Position numbers and translations under genes: made by a program
Notes under the pieces: generated by a model
The model's database searches: none
Seen by the model: only the letters and a program-made list of their open reading frames with translations
What the model was told of the DNA's origin: nothing
Origin: Hadesarchaea archaeon
Lineage (GTDB): Archaea; Hadarchaeota; Hadarchaeia; Hadarchaeales; Hadarchaeaceae
NCBI GenBank assembly: GCA_012962055.1
Contig: DTYD01000024.1
Coordinates: 1 to 5,951 of the forward strand
Direction: 5' to 3'
DNA length: 5,951 nt
Part shown: piece after piece, positions 1-5,885 of the stretch
How positions within the stretch are numbered: the first letter of the stretch is position 1
Layout of the letters: every line of letters starts with the position of its first letter

Positions 1-515
1 TTCCTCATTGTCTCAAAAATCTCATGGGGGAAACAGACCCATGCATTCGTCTTCCGCGCGTTGAAATCCGGTTTCACTGTTGACCAAGGCTTGTGATAAA
101 GCGTGCAAATCTTCACGTCTTTCGCGCCTTGTTCGTAGAGATGTTGCCTGACAAGCTCAAGGCTACGTCCGGAATCGGCTATGTCATCCACCAGCAGCAC
201 CCGTTTTCCGCTGACATCGATGGGGAGGGGCTGTGTTATCTCCGGCTTTGAACGGGTCTTGTATACGTCCGTGTAGTACTCGACCTTGATGGTGGCGATT
301 TTTGGCAAATTGAGGATATCCGACAGGACCCGGCCAGGGACCCACCCACCACGAGAGACAGCAACGATCAAATCCGGCTCATACTCGCTGTGTTTTACTT
401 GATCTGCAACTTGAATGCATAAAGTGTAAATATAATCCCAACTCGGCGCCTCATACTTTTCTGGTCTTTTAAGCGATTTCATCAATACACGATTTTTTAC
501 TGGATCCTCGATCAT
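1..515 (-). CDS. Phosphoribosyltransferase (PRT family), 3' end beyond window
   Basis: Type I phosphoribosyltransferase that transfers a base to or from PRPP in purine salvage; cytoplasmic. The visible 171 residues contain the PRPP-binding signature VLLVDDIADSGRS at residues 106-118, with the two adjacent acidic residues D110-D111. The pyrophosphate loop SRGGWVPGR is at 54-62. A hood segment typical of archaeal hypoxanthine/xanthine-guanine PRTs (COG2236-like) surrounds VEYYTDVYKTR (78-88). The reading frame is open to the left edge, so the C-terminus is missing. The ATG at 515 is the first start. A second ATG at codon 12 (482) is possible, because a TATA-like TTTAAAAT (527-520) would place transcription start near 497, downstream of the first ATG. 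The gene is divergent from the COG2426 gene. The PRT family call is secure; the exact base substrate (hypoxanthine, guanine or xanthine) cannot be read from sequence. Confidence 0.9.
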   Translation of the reverse strand, partial: MIEDPVKNRVLMKSLKRPEKYEAPSWDYIYTLCIQVADQVKHSEYEPDLIVAVSRGGWVPGRVLSDILNLPKIATIKVEYYTDVYKTRSKPEITQPLPIDVSGKRVLLVDDIADSGRSLELVRQHLYEQGAKDVKICTLYHKPWSTVKPDFNARKTNAWVCFPHEIFETMR

Positions 516-590
516 TTAAATTTTAAAGCGACTTACGACAAGCGCGCCCTGGGGGATACTGATTTATTCCTCAAGTAATATCGCTTATAG
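516..590. promoter_or_regulatory. Divergent promoter region between PRT and COG2426 genes
   Basis: This 75-base spacer must carry both promoters. On the plus strand TTTATT (563-568) is centred 25 bases before the GTG at 591, the spacing of an archaeal TATA box serving a leaderless transcript; no SD lies before that GTG. On the minus strand the AT-rich TTTAAAAT (527-520) lies only 5 bases from the ATG at 515. That would suit the downstream ATG at 482 better. The assignments rest on spacing only. Confidence 0.4.
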
Positions 591-1055
591 GTGCATGTAT
601 TGCTCGAGTGGTTAGTTTTTCTCGTTTCAATAATTCCTTTCATAGAACTGCGAGGCGCCATCCCCCTCTCCGTTATGGCGGGCCACAACCCAGAATTTGC
701 GTTCGTTGTTTGCGTCATGCTAAATCTGCTGGCAATCCCCATTGCATTTATTCTGCTGGATTTCATTCTCCCGTCCATACGCCGAAGGACAAAGCTCGTT
801 GAAAGGATGTTTAAATGGTCTGTAAGACGTGCGCAAAAACACCGAAATTTGAGCTTGGTCGGGCTCACGCTGTTTGTGGGCATCCCATTGCCGGTCACGG
901 GTGCTTATACGGGATCACTTATTGCTTATATCTCGGGACTGAACAGAAAATATGCGGCTCTGGCAATCGCAACAGGTGTTGTAATAGCTGGCGTGCTGAT
1001 CTGGGTTCTTGCTACTCTGGGGGTAATCTTTGTTCAGGGGTTATCGCCACCTTAG
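591..1055 (+). CDS. Small multidrug export family membrane protein (COG2426 / Sm_multidrug_ex)
   Basis: Integral membrane protein of 154 residues. It carries the hallmarks of the COG2426 family: a first hydrophobic helix ending in FIELRGAIPL (17-26), and a second half with GIPLPVTGAYTGSLIAY around residues 97-113, where proline- and glycine-rich segments suggest re-entrant membrane loops. Hydrophobic segments lie at about 3-20, 35-60, 87-115 and 120-150, with a basic loop near 64-83 (RRRTK, RRAQKHR) that is probably cytoplasmic by the positive-inside rule. The family name comes from early database annotation; the transported substrate, if any, is unknown. The GTG start is fixed from the left by an in-frame TAG at 588-590, and the N-terminus fits the usual short lead-in before ELRG. 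No SD is visible, so the mRNA is probably leaderless. The gene appears monocistronic. Confidence 0.85.
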   Translation: MHVLLEWLVFLVSIIPFIELRGAIPLSVMAGHNPEFAFVVCVMLNLLAIPIAFILLDFILPSIRRRTKLVERMFKWSVRRAQKHRNLSLVGLTLFVGIPLPVTGAYTGSLIAYISGLNRKYAALAIATGVVIAGVLIWVLATLGVIFVQGLSPP

Positions 1056-1061
1056 TTTCAT

Positions 1062-1093
1062 TGTTGTAAATATAACAAAAACAACATCTTTTT
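1062..1093 (+). terminator. Possible terminator after the COG2426 gene
   Basis: TGTTGT (1062-1067) can pair with ACAACA (1081-1086), and the stem is followed by TCTTTTT (1087-1093). A 6-bp stem plus U-tract just downstream of the stop codon looks like a weak intrinsic terminator, and the T-tract alone could terminate archaeal RNA polymerase. The same stretch contains TAAATATA (1067-1074), which could instead be the dnaG TATA box. Confidence 0.35.
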
Positions 1094-1244
1094 AGGTGGA
1101 AGCAGGATAAATAAAATTGATCATCGAATCAAGCCAGAATCACCATCAGGCTCATTCTGGCTTCTATAGGGCGTGTTGCCCTTGGAAGGGAAGAATCTGC
1201 AAGAGTTAGTAGCCAAAAAGCTAGGCAAAAAGGAGGTATTATCT
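1067..1244 (+). promoter_or_regulatory. dnaG promoter and structured 5' leader
   Basis: TAAATATA (1067-1074) is a good archaeal TATA candidate and would start transcription near 1096. That gives dnaG an unusually long leader of about 150 bases. The leader contains three consecutive inverted repeats: TTGAT/ATCAA (1117-1121 with 1128-1132), AAGCCAGAAT/ATTCTGGCTT (1131-1140 with 1154-1163, a perfect 10-bp stem with a 13-base loop), and AGGGC/GCCCT (1168-1172 with 1178-1182). CCCTT at 1179-1183 could alternatively pair with AAGGG at 1186-1190, excluding the third stem. The pairings are seen directly; a regulatory role is inference. Confidence 0.4.
1232..1237 (+). promoter_or_regulatory. Strong ribosome binding site deciding the dnaG start
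   Basis: GGAGGT lies 7 bases before the ATG at 1245 and is a near-perfect complement to the 3' end of 16S rRNA. It favours ATG 1245 over the in-frame GTG at 1173. Confidence 0.85.
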
Positions 1245-2411
1245 ATGCGTGAAGATATTGGTACGACCAAGTATCTCATCCACGCCAAAATAGAAGCAAA
1301 CGGCGTGGTGGAGCGTCCAGATGTCGTGGGCGCGATTTTCGGACAGACTGAGGGGCTTCTAGGAGAAGACTTAGATCTTCGCGAATTGTTGAAAACCGGC
1401 AGGATTGGACGAATCAACGTAAACATCAATTCAAACCAAGGAAAATCGTCCGGTACTATAACCATGCCATCCAGTCTTGATCGGATCGAAACGTCTATCA
1501 TAGGTGCGGCCCTCGAAACTATAGATCGCGTTGGCCCCTGTGAAGCAAGAATAAAAGTCGAAAGAATCGAGGACGTGCGCGACGAGAAGCGAAAATTCGT
1601 CATTGAAAGAGCCAAAGCGCTCTTGGATAAATTTGGAGAAACCGCACTTGAGACACAAGAGATAACCGAAAGGGTGAAGAAATCCGTGCGTCTGGAGGAA
1701 ATCGACGAATATAAGGGGTTACCTGCGGGACCCGGGGTTCAGGAGTCCGATGCCATCGTGGTCGTGGAAGGTAGAGCAGATGTTCTGAACTTGCTTAGGG
1801 CGGGTATTCGAAACGTCGTCGCTGTCGAAGGTACCAACATGCCGACTGCAGTTGTGGAACTATGCAAAAATAAAACGGTGACGGCGTTTCTCGATAGTGA
1901 CCGAGGGGGGGACCTCATCCTAAAAGAGCTGTTGCAAGTGGCAGATGTGGACTTTGTAGCTCGCCCTCCAGCGGGCCGCAGCGTAGAAGACCTGACCCGA
2001 AAGGAGATAATTAAAGCTTTACGGGACAAACTACCCGTCGAACAGGTAATCGCAGAATCAAAGCAAAAACATGCCCAAATTAATGACGGAACTCAGCTCG
2101 AACAACTGGAAAAATATATGAGCAAACTCCGCGGAACACTAAAAGCTCAACTCTTAGACAAACAGTTTGAACCTATCAAAGAAACGCAGGTTAGAGACCT
2201 CAGGAATATTCTTCAAAAAACCGATGGCGTGGAGGCTGTGATCTTTGACGGCGTGGTGACTCAAGAGTTAGCGGATCTTGCAGCCGAAAGGGGCATAAAT
2301 TTCGTGGTTGGAATGCGTTCCCGGGTCGGGTCCGGCCAAAAAAACGTGCGAATATTAACCTTTGATGACCTTAGAAGGGCGAGATACCAGAAACAAACTA
2401 ATCCTCAATAG
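1245..2411 (+). CDS. dnaG: Archaeal DnaG primase-like protein / exosome subunit
   Basis: Archaeal DnaG, 388 residues from the ATG at 1245. It is a TOPRIM-domain protein with primase activity reported in some archaea, and a stable subunit of the archaeal RNA exosome that promotes poly(A)-rich RNA binding. The conserved N-terminal domain begins with [19 protein letters not shown] (7-25) and [12 protein letters not shown] (29-40). The TOPRIM core is intact: VVVEGRAD with catalytic glutamate E175, and the acidic pair D217 and D219 in FLDSDRGGD. The C-terminal region ends with [10 protein letters not shown], as family members do. Homologues start near 'TTKYLIHA', which together with the strong SD supports this start; the open frame upstream to GTG 1173 would add 24 unsupported residues. 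A run of seven G bases (1905-1911) in the TOPRIM region keeps the frame. The gene stands alone behind its leader and overlaps rimI tail to tail. Confidence 0.96.
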   Translation: MREDIGTTKYLIHAKIEANGVVERPDVVGAIFGQTEGLLGEDLDLRELLKTGRIGRINVNINSNQGKSSGTITMPSSLDRIETSIIGAALETIDRVGPCEARIKVERIEDVRDEKRKFVIERAKALLDKFGETALETQEITERVKKSVRLEEIDEYKGLPAGPGVQESDAIVVVEGRADVLNLLRAGIRNVVAVEGTNMPTAVVELCKNKTVTAFLDSDRGGDLILKELLQVADVDFVARPPAGRSVEDLTRKEIIKALRDKLPVEQVIAESKQKHAQINDGTQLEQLEKYMSKLRGTLKAQLLDKQFEPIKETQVRDLRNILQKTDGVEAVIFDGVVTQELADLAAERGINFVVGMRSRVGSGQKNVRILTFDDLRRARYQKQTNPQ

Positions 2412-2856
2412 AGCGCTCCATCGCTATAGCCGTCTCACCGTCCTCGTAGTAGTAGGGGATTTCTTCCATTCTATTGAATCCAAGCTTGAGGTAAAACTGC
2501 TGCGCTCCGATGTTACTTTTTCGGACCTCTAGCCGCACGAGTTTTGCCCCTTTTGCCCTGAGGCGGTCCATCGCATGCTTTATAAGTGTCGAGCCAATTT
2601 GCTGTCTCCTGTAAATGGGATCAACGCCGATTGCCATAATGTGACCGGTAGCCCCCCATTTGATCACCACTATCACATAACCCACGACTTTTCCATCTGC
2701 CTCAGCCACCAAGAAACCGTCCGGATGCATCACGCGCAGGCGGTTGAGTAAGGAAAGGGGGTACGGGTCCTTGAAACATTTATATTCTATGCTAAGGATG
2801 GTAGACAAATCTTTTTCCGTAACTTCTCTTATCTGCACGAGCCGTTGGGTTACCAC
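2398..2856 (-). CDS. rimI: Ribosomal-protein/N-terminal acetyltransferase RimI-like (GNAT)
   Basis: GNAT-fold N-acetyltransferase of 152 residues, which transfers acetyl from acetyl-CoA to protein N-terminal amino groups (archaeal RimI/Ard1 type). Visible landmarks are the N-terminal IREVTEKDL (9-17), the substrate-side segment around YKCFKDPYP (25-33), the beta-4 strand IMAIGVDP (73-80), the acetyl-CoA loop [10 protein letters not shown] (82-91), the [15 protein letters not shown] helix (108-122) and LGF (125-127). In the R/QxxGxG/A pyrophosphate-binding motif, the first glycine is replaced by Q86. The start is GTG, backed by SD GGTGAGGT (2871-2864) with a 7-base spacer. The stop overlaps the dnaG 3' end by 14 bases, and the gene is divergent from the Zot-like ATPase gene. 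The GNAT call is certain. RimI specificity is likely from length and motif layout, but the natural substrate is not shown. Confidence 0.88.
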   Translation of the reverse strand: MVTQRLVQIREVTEKDLSTILSIEYKCFKDPYPLSLLNRLRVMHPDGFLVAEADGKVVGYVIVVIKWGATGHIMAIGVDPIYRRQQIGSTLIKHAMDRLRAKGAKLVRLEVRKSNIGAQQFYLKLGFNRMEEIPYYYEDGETAIAMERSIED

Positions 2857-2944
2857 TGGAACGACCTCACCTATGTTTTAAGCGATCACGATAAAATCAT
2901 TTGGAGATAGAACCCTCCTGCTTAAAATATTTGAAGGTGTAAAA
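2857..2944. promoter_or_regulatory. Divergent promoter region, rimI and Zot-like ATPase-pelota
   Basis: An 88-base spacer between two divergent genes, both with good SD sites. For rimI, GGTGAGGT (2871-2864, minus) lies 7 bases from its GTG. For the ATPase, GAAGGTG (2933-2939) lies 5 bases from ATG 2945. ATAAAATC (2891-2898) is AT-rich on both strands and could act as a TATA element for either direction, giving starts near 2920 (plus) or 2867 (minus). The TATA calls are tentative; the SD calls are firm. Confidence 0.5.
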
Positions 2945-3646
2945 ATGGGATTACTGAATCGCCTCCGCGAGGCTTTTAAAAAGCCCCAGAAACCTGTGCC
3001 GAAATTTGAGCCCTTCGAACTCGTGGAAGAAAAGAAGGGCTCATACGCCGAGTTTGAGCGGGCGCTTCAGAAGTATGGACTGATCATGCTCATTGTTGGA
3101 AAACGGGGGTCCGGAAAGACCGCGCTCGGAATGCAGTTTCTAGCTTGGTTCCACCATATCGCCAAGAGAAGATGTTATGGGATCGGTTACGATACTGCGA
3201 AATTACCTAAGTGGATTCACAAAGCAAAACACGTTGATGAAATACCAAACGATTCCGTCGTACTTATCGACGAGGCCGCGATTCTCTTCTTCTCACGAGA
3301 AGCGATGACCTCGATGAATAAAATGTTGAGCAAACTCATGGCGATTGCACGTCACAAAAACCTATCGATGATACTCATCAGTCAAAGTTCAGCTTTGATT
3401 GAAATTAACGTGCTGAGGTTAGCGGATGTCCTGCTGCTTAAAGAGCCATCGATGTTACAGGCGAGGTTCGAGCGGAAGGCCCTGCAAGATATCTTCGTCG
3501 CTGCAAAGAAAATTTTCAAAAAACTGGACGAGCGAACAAGCTATTTCTACGTTTATTCAGATGAATTTGAAGGACTCGTTCGTTACAAATTGCCCTATTT
3601 CTGGAACGACAGCATAAGCCGCGCTTTCCGGGAATTTCGTAGGTGA
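2945..3646 (+). CDS. Uncharacterised P-loop ATPase, Zot/HerA-FtsK-like
   Basis: Small ATPase of 233 residues, not recognised as a named protein. A Walker A motif GKRGSGKT is at 52-59 after a hydrophobic strand (LIMLIV), and a Walker B motif VVLIDEAA is at 105-112. A polar residue in LISQSS (Q147) closes the next core strand, and ARHKNL (135-140) precedes it. This order, with a strand such as ADVLLLK (160-166) after it, resembles zonula occludens toxin-like (Zot) and HerA/FtsK-type motor or packaging ATPases. The N-terminus MGLLNRLREAFKK forms a basic amphipathic helix that could touch the membrane, followed by a proline-rich linker (14-23); no transmembrane helix is seen. The gene lies 30 bases upstream of pelota on the same strand, so co-transcription is likely. 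Composition resembles its neighbours, and no integrase or viral gene is nearby. The function is unknown; a DNA-handling motor or a membrane-linked translocation ATPase are options. Confidence 0.72.
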   Translation: MGLLNRLREAFKKPQKPVPKFEPFELVEEKKGSYAEFERALQKYGLIMLIVGKRGSGKTALGMQFLAWFHHIAKRRCYGIGYDTAKLPKWIHKAKHVDEIPNDSVVLIDEAAILFFSREAMTSMNKMLSKLMAIARHKNLSMILISQSSALIEINVLRLADVLLLKEPSMLQARFERKALQDIFVAAKKIFKKLDERTSYFYVYSDEFEGLVRYKLPYFWNDSISRAFREFRR

Positions 3647-3676
3647 TATAACAGAAATTTGTTGTGAAGTATAGGT
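3645..3676 (+). promoter_or_regulatory. Possible internal promoter before pelota
   Basis: GATATAAC (3645-3652) overlaps the ATPase stop codon and is centred about 28 bases before the pelota ATG at 3677, the distance of a TATA box for a near-leaderless transcript. The SD ahead of pelota is poor, in contrast to the ATPase gene. Pelota may therefore have its own promoter as well as read-through from upstream. Confidence 0.3.
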
Positions 3677-4735
3677 ATGCGGATACTATTCAAGGATCTC
3701 AGACATGGAAAAATCAAGTTGACGGTTGAAAGTCTCGATGACCTCTGGCACCTCCGGCACCTCGTTGAACCAGGCGATACCGTTATCTCGTCAACTTGGA
3801 GAAGGGAGCAAGAAGCGGGTGATAAACTTCGTCCCGAGCGGCCTGAAAAACGACGTGTAACCCTCTCCATCCGGGTCGAAAAAGTTGAATTCCACAAACA
3901 CGCAAATCGTCTCAGGATACTCGGGACAATTGTCGGAGGTGAAGACATTGGCGGACATCACTCATTCAGCTTGGAACCTAAATCTACGCTCACTATCGTT
4001 AAAGAGTGGAAACCGCACCTCATCCGTCGTGTCCGGGACGCCGTTCGCGCGAGCAGGAGACCACGCGTACTTCTAGTTGCGCTTGACGATTCTTCCGCAG
4101 AACTCGCACTCGTCTGCCAATACGGTCTCGAAGAGCTCGGAACCATCTCGCGATACGGGGGTGGAAAGCTATACGCGGTGGAGAGGGAAGCGTGCGAGAA
4201 GAAGTTTTTCTCCAATTTAGCCAAGACGATGAACGACATCATCTCCCGTGAAGGTGTTCGAGCATCAATCGTTGCCGGCCCCGGGTTCACAAAAGATGGA
4301 TTTGCAACGTTTCTACGGGACAAATTCCACGAACTTTTTCAAAAAATCAAGCTCGATAACATCAGTTCTGGGGGGAGGGCCGGGCTCTACGAAATCGTGC
4401 GACGTGGATCGGTCGAACGGGTTTCGCGGGACGACCGCCTTTCGTATGAAACGTCGCTGGTCGAAAGACTCATGTCGGAAATAGCGAGAGGAGAGCTCGC
4501 AATCTATGGACGGGAAGAAGTCGGCCACGCGGCTTCGATTGGCGCGATAGAAAAATTACTTGTGGCGGACGAACTTCTTAGATCAAATCTGGTTGGTGTG
4601 GAAAAGATCCTCGAGGAAACGAGAAAGACGCGGAGCGATGTGGTGATCATCAGTACGGAACACGATGCCGGCAAGCAACTTTTGAGTGTTGGGGGAATCG
4701 CAGCTTTATTGAGATTCAAAACCGGAACAGGTTGA
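3677..4735 (+). CDS. pelA: Pelota / Dom34, ribosome rescue and mRNA surveillance factor
   Basis: Full-length archaeal Pelota (352 residues; family usually about 340-360). It is an eRF1 paralogue that enters the A site of stalled ribosomes with aEF1-alpha and, with ABCE1, splits them (no-go and non-stop decay). Domain A (about 1-130) has the Sm-like fold with the family signature DDLWHLRHLVEPGDTV (21-36) and the RVTLSIRVEKVEFH strand. Domain B (about 131-255) matches the eRF1 middle domain and ends in NISSGGRAGLYEIVRRG. It lacks the GGQ of true release factors, as expected. Domain C (about 260-352) matches eRF1 domain 3, with YGREEVGHAASIGAIEKLLVADELLR and a final GGIAALLRF. The ATG at 3677 gives the canonical N-terminus. 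A thermoplasmal Pelota has been reported to have nuclease activity, but this cannot be judged here. The gene lies downstream of the Zot-like ATPase with a 30-base gap. Confidence 0.97.
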   Translation: MRILFKDLRHGKIKLTVESLDDLWHLRHLVEPGDTVISSTWRREQEAGDKLRPERPEKRRVTLSIRVEKVEFHKHANRLRILGTIVGGEDIGGHHSFSLEPKSTLTIVKEWKPHLIRRVRDAVRASRRPRVLLVALDDSSAELALVCQYGLEELGTISRYGGGKLYAVEREACEKKFFSNLAKTMNDIISREGVRASIVAGPGFTKDGFATFLRDKFHELFQKIKLDNISSGGRAGLYEIVRRGSVERVSRDDRLSYETSLVERLMSEIARGELAIYGREEVGHAASIGAIEKLLVADELLRSNLVGVEKILEETRKTRSDVVIISTEHDAGKQLLSVGGIAALLRFKTGTG

Positions 4736-4817
4736 CGCCAGAATCATCATGTTTTAGATTTTTGAACTGCCCAAATAGTATTTTTACCCCTCCCCACCAT
4801 CTAATTTGAGGTGAACC
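4736..4817 (+). promoter_or_regulatory. Pelota 3' region and leader of the 65-residue membrane gene
   Basis: This 82-base gap has T-tracts at 4759-4763 and 4781-4785 that could end pelota transcription in the archaeal T-rich manner; no stem precedes them. TATTTTTA (4779-4786) is also a TATA-like candidate. GAGGTGA (4808-4814) is a clear SD ahead of ATG 4818. Confidence 0.4.
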
Positions 4818-5015
4818 ATGTTGGATACATTGGCCGCGATGATGCCTGAGATCGTAACACAAATATCCGACGCCCTCAGGGCCGCCAGCCCAGCCATACT
4901 CATTATCCTTGGAGCACTGCTCTTTTTCTTCGCTGGGGCGGTGAAATGGCTTGTGAAGGTAGCGGGAGCTGGAATGGTTATCTACGGGCTGCTGACTTTG
5001 TTGGGGTATCTCTAA
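4818..5015 (+). CDS. Small hypothetical membrane protein, two helices
   Basis: A 65-residue protein that I do not recognise. Residues 1-25 are mildly polar and amphipathic (MPEIVTQISDALRAASP). Two hydrophobic helices follow: about 26-43 (AILIILGALLFFFAGAVK) and 47-65 (VAGAGMVIYGLLTLLGYL), joined by a short basic turn with two lysines (WLVK), so the turn is probably cytoplasmic and both ends extracytoplasmic. A strong SD (GAGGTGA) precedes the ATG, and the second helix runs to the last residue. These points and the continuous hydrophobic pattern argue that it is a real gene. It could be a subunit or regulator of a membrane complex. It lies between pelota and the metallophosphoesterase on the same strand, each separated by a small gap, so it may have its own promoter. 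Confidence 0.75.
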   Translation: MLDTLAAMMPEIVTQISDALRAASPAILIILGALLFFFAGAVKWLVKVAGAGMVIYGLLTLLGYL

Positions 5016-5016
5016 G

Positions 5017-5050
5017 CCTATAATGTCGCTGCGGCACCATTATTATCGAT
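5017..5050 (+). promoter_or_regulatory. Probable promoter of the metallophosphoesterase gene
   Basis: CCTATAATG (5017-5025) resembles a TATA box and is centred about 30 bases before ATG 5051. No SD is visible in the remaining bases, so a leaderless or very short-leader mRNA is likely. Confidence 0.4.
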
Positions 5051-5827
5051 ATGAACGCTGTTCCGGTCTATGGGTCTCCGGCATTGCTTGTTAAAACAGG
5101 ACGAGAACGCACACTTGTGGTTGCTGATTTACATTTGGGCATTGAGAGCGAACTAGCTGCAAAAGGCATAGCGTTGCCAAGCCAGATCCCAAACGTGAAA
5201 ACGAAGCTCATTGAGTTGGTAAAAAAGCATAAGGCTGATCGATTGATCTTCCTGGGGGACGTCAAGCACAACATCCCGATTGCCAGCTGGCAGGAATGGC
5301 AGGAGCTTCCAGGATTCTTTGAGGAACTTGCAAAGTTCGTCCGTGTAGATGTAGTCCGCGGGAACCATGATGGTGGGCTGGAAGGCATGGCACCTAAACA
5401 CGTCGCGATTCACGGCGCCAGAGGTGTCGCGCTGGGAAAACGAAAACATATAGGACTTATGCACGGACACACCTGGCCTTCTCTTGAACTGCTCAACACG
5501 AAACTAATTGTAATAGCGCACAACCATCCAGCAGTAGAGTTTAGAGATGAACTCGGAGGACGGATCATCGAACCTGTATGGCTTAGAGTCAAACTCAACA
5601 GGTCAAAATTTCAGAAAAAACTCGGAGAGCGAATCAGAAACGATTTGCCTGAGTTATTAGTTATGCCAGCGTTTAGCAAACTTGTTGGGGGTGCCGTAGT
5701 GAATCGGGAGATACCTGAAGAATACATCGGACCAATGTTCAAAGCTGGTGCCGTTAAACTCGGCGAAGCTGAAGCCTATTTGCTCGACGGCACGCTTTTG
5801 GGGAAAGTTGCTAGCCTGAGGAAATAA
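5051..5827 (+). CDS. Metallophosphoesterase, COG1407 (ICC/PdeM-like)
   Basis: Calcineurin-like metallophosphoesterase of 258 residues, cytoplasmic, using two divalent metal ions. The active-site motifs are complete and in order: DLH at 26-28 (in VVADLHLG), GD at 69-70 (in FLGDVKH), GNHD at 104-107, HGH at 138-140 (in LMHGHTWP) and HNHP at 157-160. HGHTWP followed by HNHP is typical of COG1407, whose members are often found with the helicase Lhr (PdeM in bacteria) and are thought to act on nucleic acids or nucleotides. Lhr is not in this window. The C-terminal part, with FSKLVGGAVVN (about 209-219), is also conserved in the family. The ATG at 5051 gives a normal N-terminus before the first beta-strand; no SD is seen. 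The physiological substrate is unknown. Confidence 0.92.
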   Translation: MNAVPVYGSPALLVKTGRERTLVVADLHLGIESELAAKGIALPSQIPNVKTKLIELVKKHKADRLIFLGDVKHNIPIASWQEWQELPGFFEELAKFVRVDVVRGNHDGGLEGMAPKHVAIHGARGVALGKRKHIGLMHGHTWPSLELLNTKLIVIAHNHPAVEFRDELGGRIIEPVWLRVKLNRSKFQKKLGERIRNDLPELLVMPAFSKLVGGAVVNREIPEEYIGPMFKAGAVKLGEAEAYLLDGTLLGKVASLRK

Positions 5828-5874
5828 AAAATGGTCTTCTAAAGGTTTTTATGCGGCAAAAAATGTTAGGCTTC

Positions 5875-5880
5875 GGGGAG
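5875..5880 (+). promoter_or_regulatory. Ribosome binding site of the FAD-binding gene
   Basis: GGGGAG lies 5 bases before the TTG at 5886 and supports this unusual start. Further up, TTTTTATG (5846-5853) is a TATA-like candidate, and its T-run could also help end the preceding transcript. Confidence 0.6.
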
Positions 5881-5885
5881 ACCAG

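Noticed and set aside
533..898. A 121-codon minus-strand open frame opposite the COG2426 gene
   Set aside because: It runs across a clearly coding membrane protein on the other strand, has no family features and has no ribosome site; it is a shadow frame.
1131..1163. The 10-bp inverted repeat as an intrinsic terminator
   Set aside because: It is followed by CTATAGG, not a T-tract, and lies inside the probable dnaG leader.
1117..1209. A 30-codon TTG-started small frame with three cysteines ([10 protein letters not shown]) in the dnaG leader
   Set aside because: Weak start, only a poor AGGA 9 bases upstream, and the frame runs through the inverted repeats that better explain the sequence. Leader-peptide status is not supported, though conservation in relatives would reopen it.
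1173..1244. Possible 24-residue N-terminal extension of DnaG from GTG 1173
   Set aside because: The GTG has no SD and falls in the loop of a hairpin. The ATG at 1245 has a near-perfect SD and gives the family's normal N-terminus.
2945..3646. The Zot-like ATPase as part of an integrated virus
   Set aside because: No integrase, capsid, attachment repeat or composition shift is visible and all neighbours are core genes. A viral ancestry remains possible, but a prophage is not supported here.
3595..4323. Minus-strand open frames opposite pelota
   Set aside because: Low-complexity Ser/Arg-rich translations typical of antisense frames of a conserved gene.
1133..4750. Near-identical 14-mers GCCAGAATCAYCAT at 1133 and 4737
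   Set aside because: One mismatch in 14 bases is expected a few times by chance in a 6-kb window. The second copy lacks the pairing arm seen at the first.
4737..4750. Minus-strand ATGATGA resembling the C box of a C/D guide RNA
   Set aside because: No CTGA D box follows within a suitable distance and no second box pair is present.
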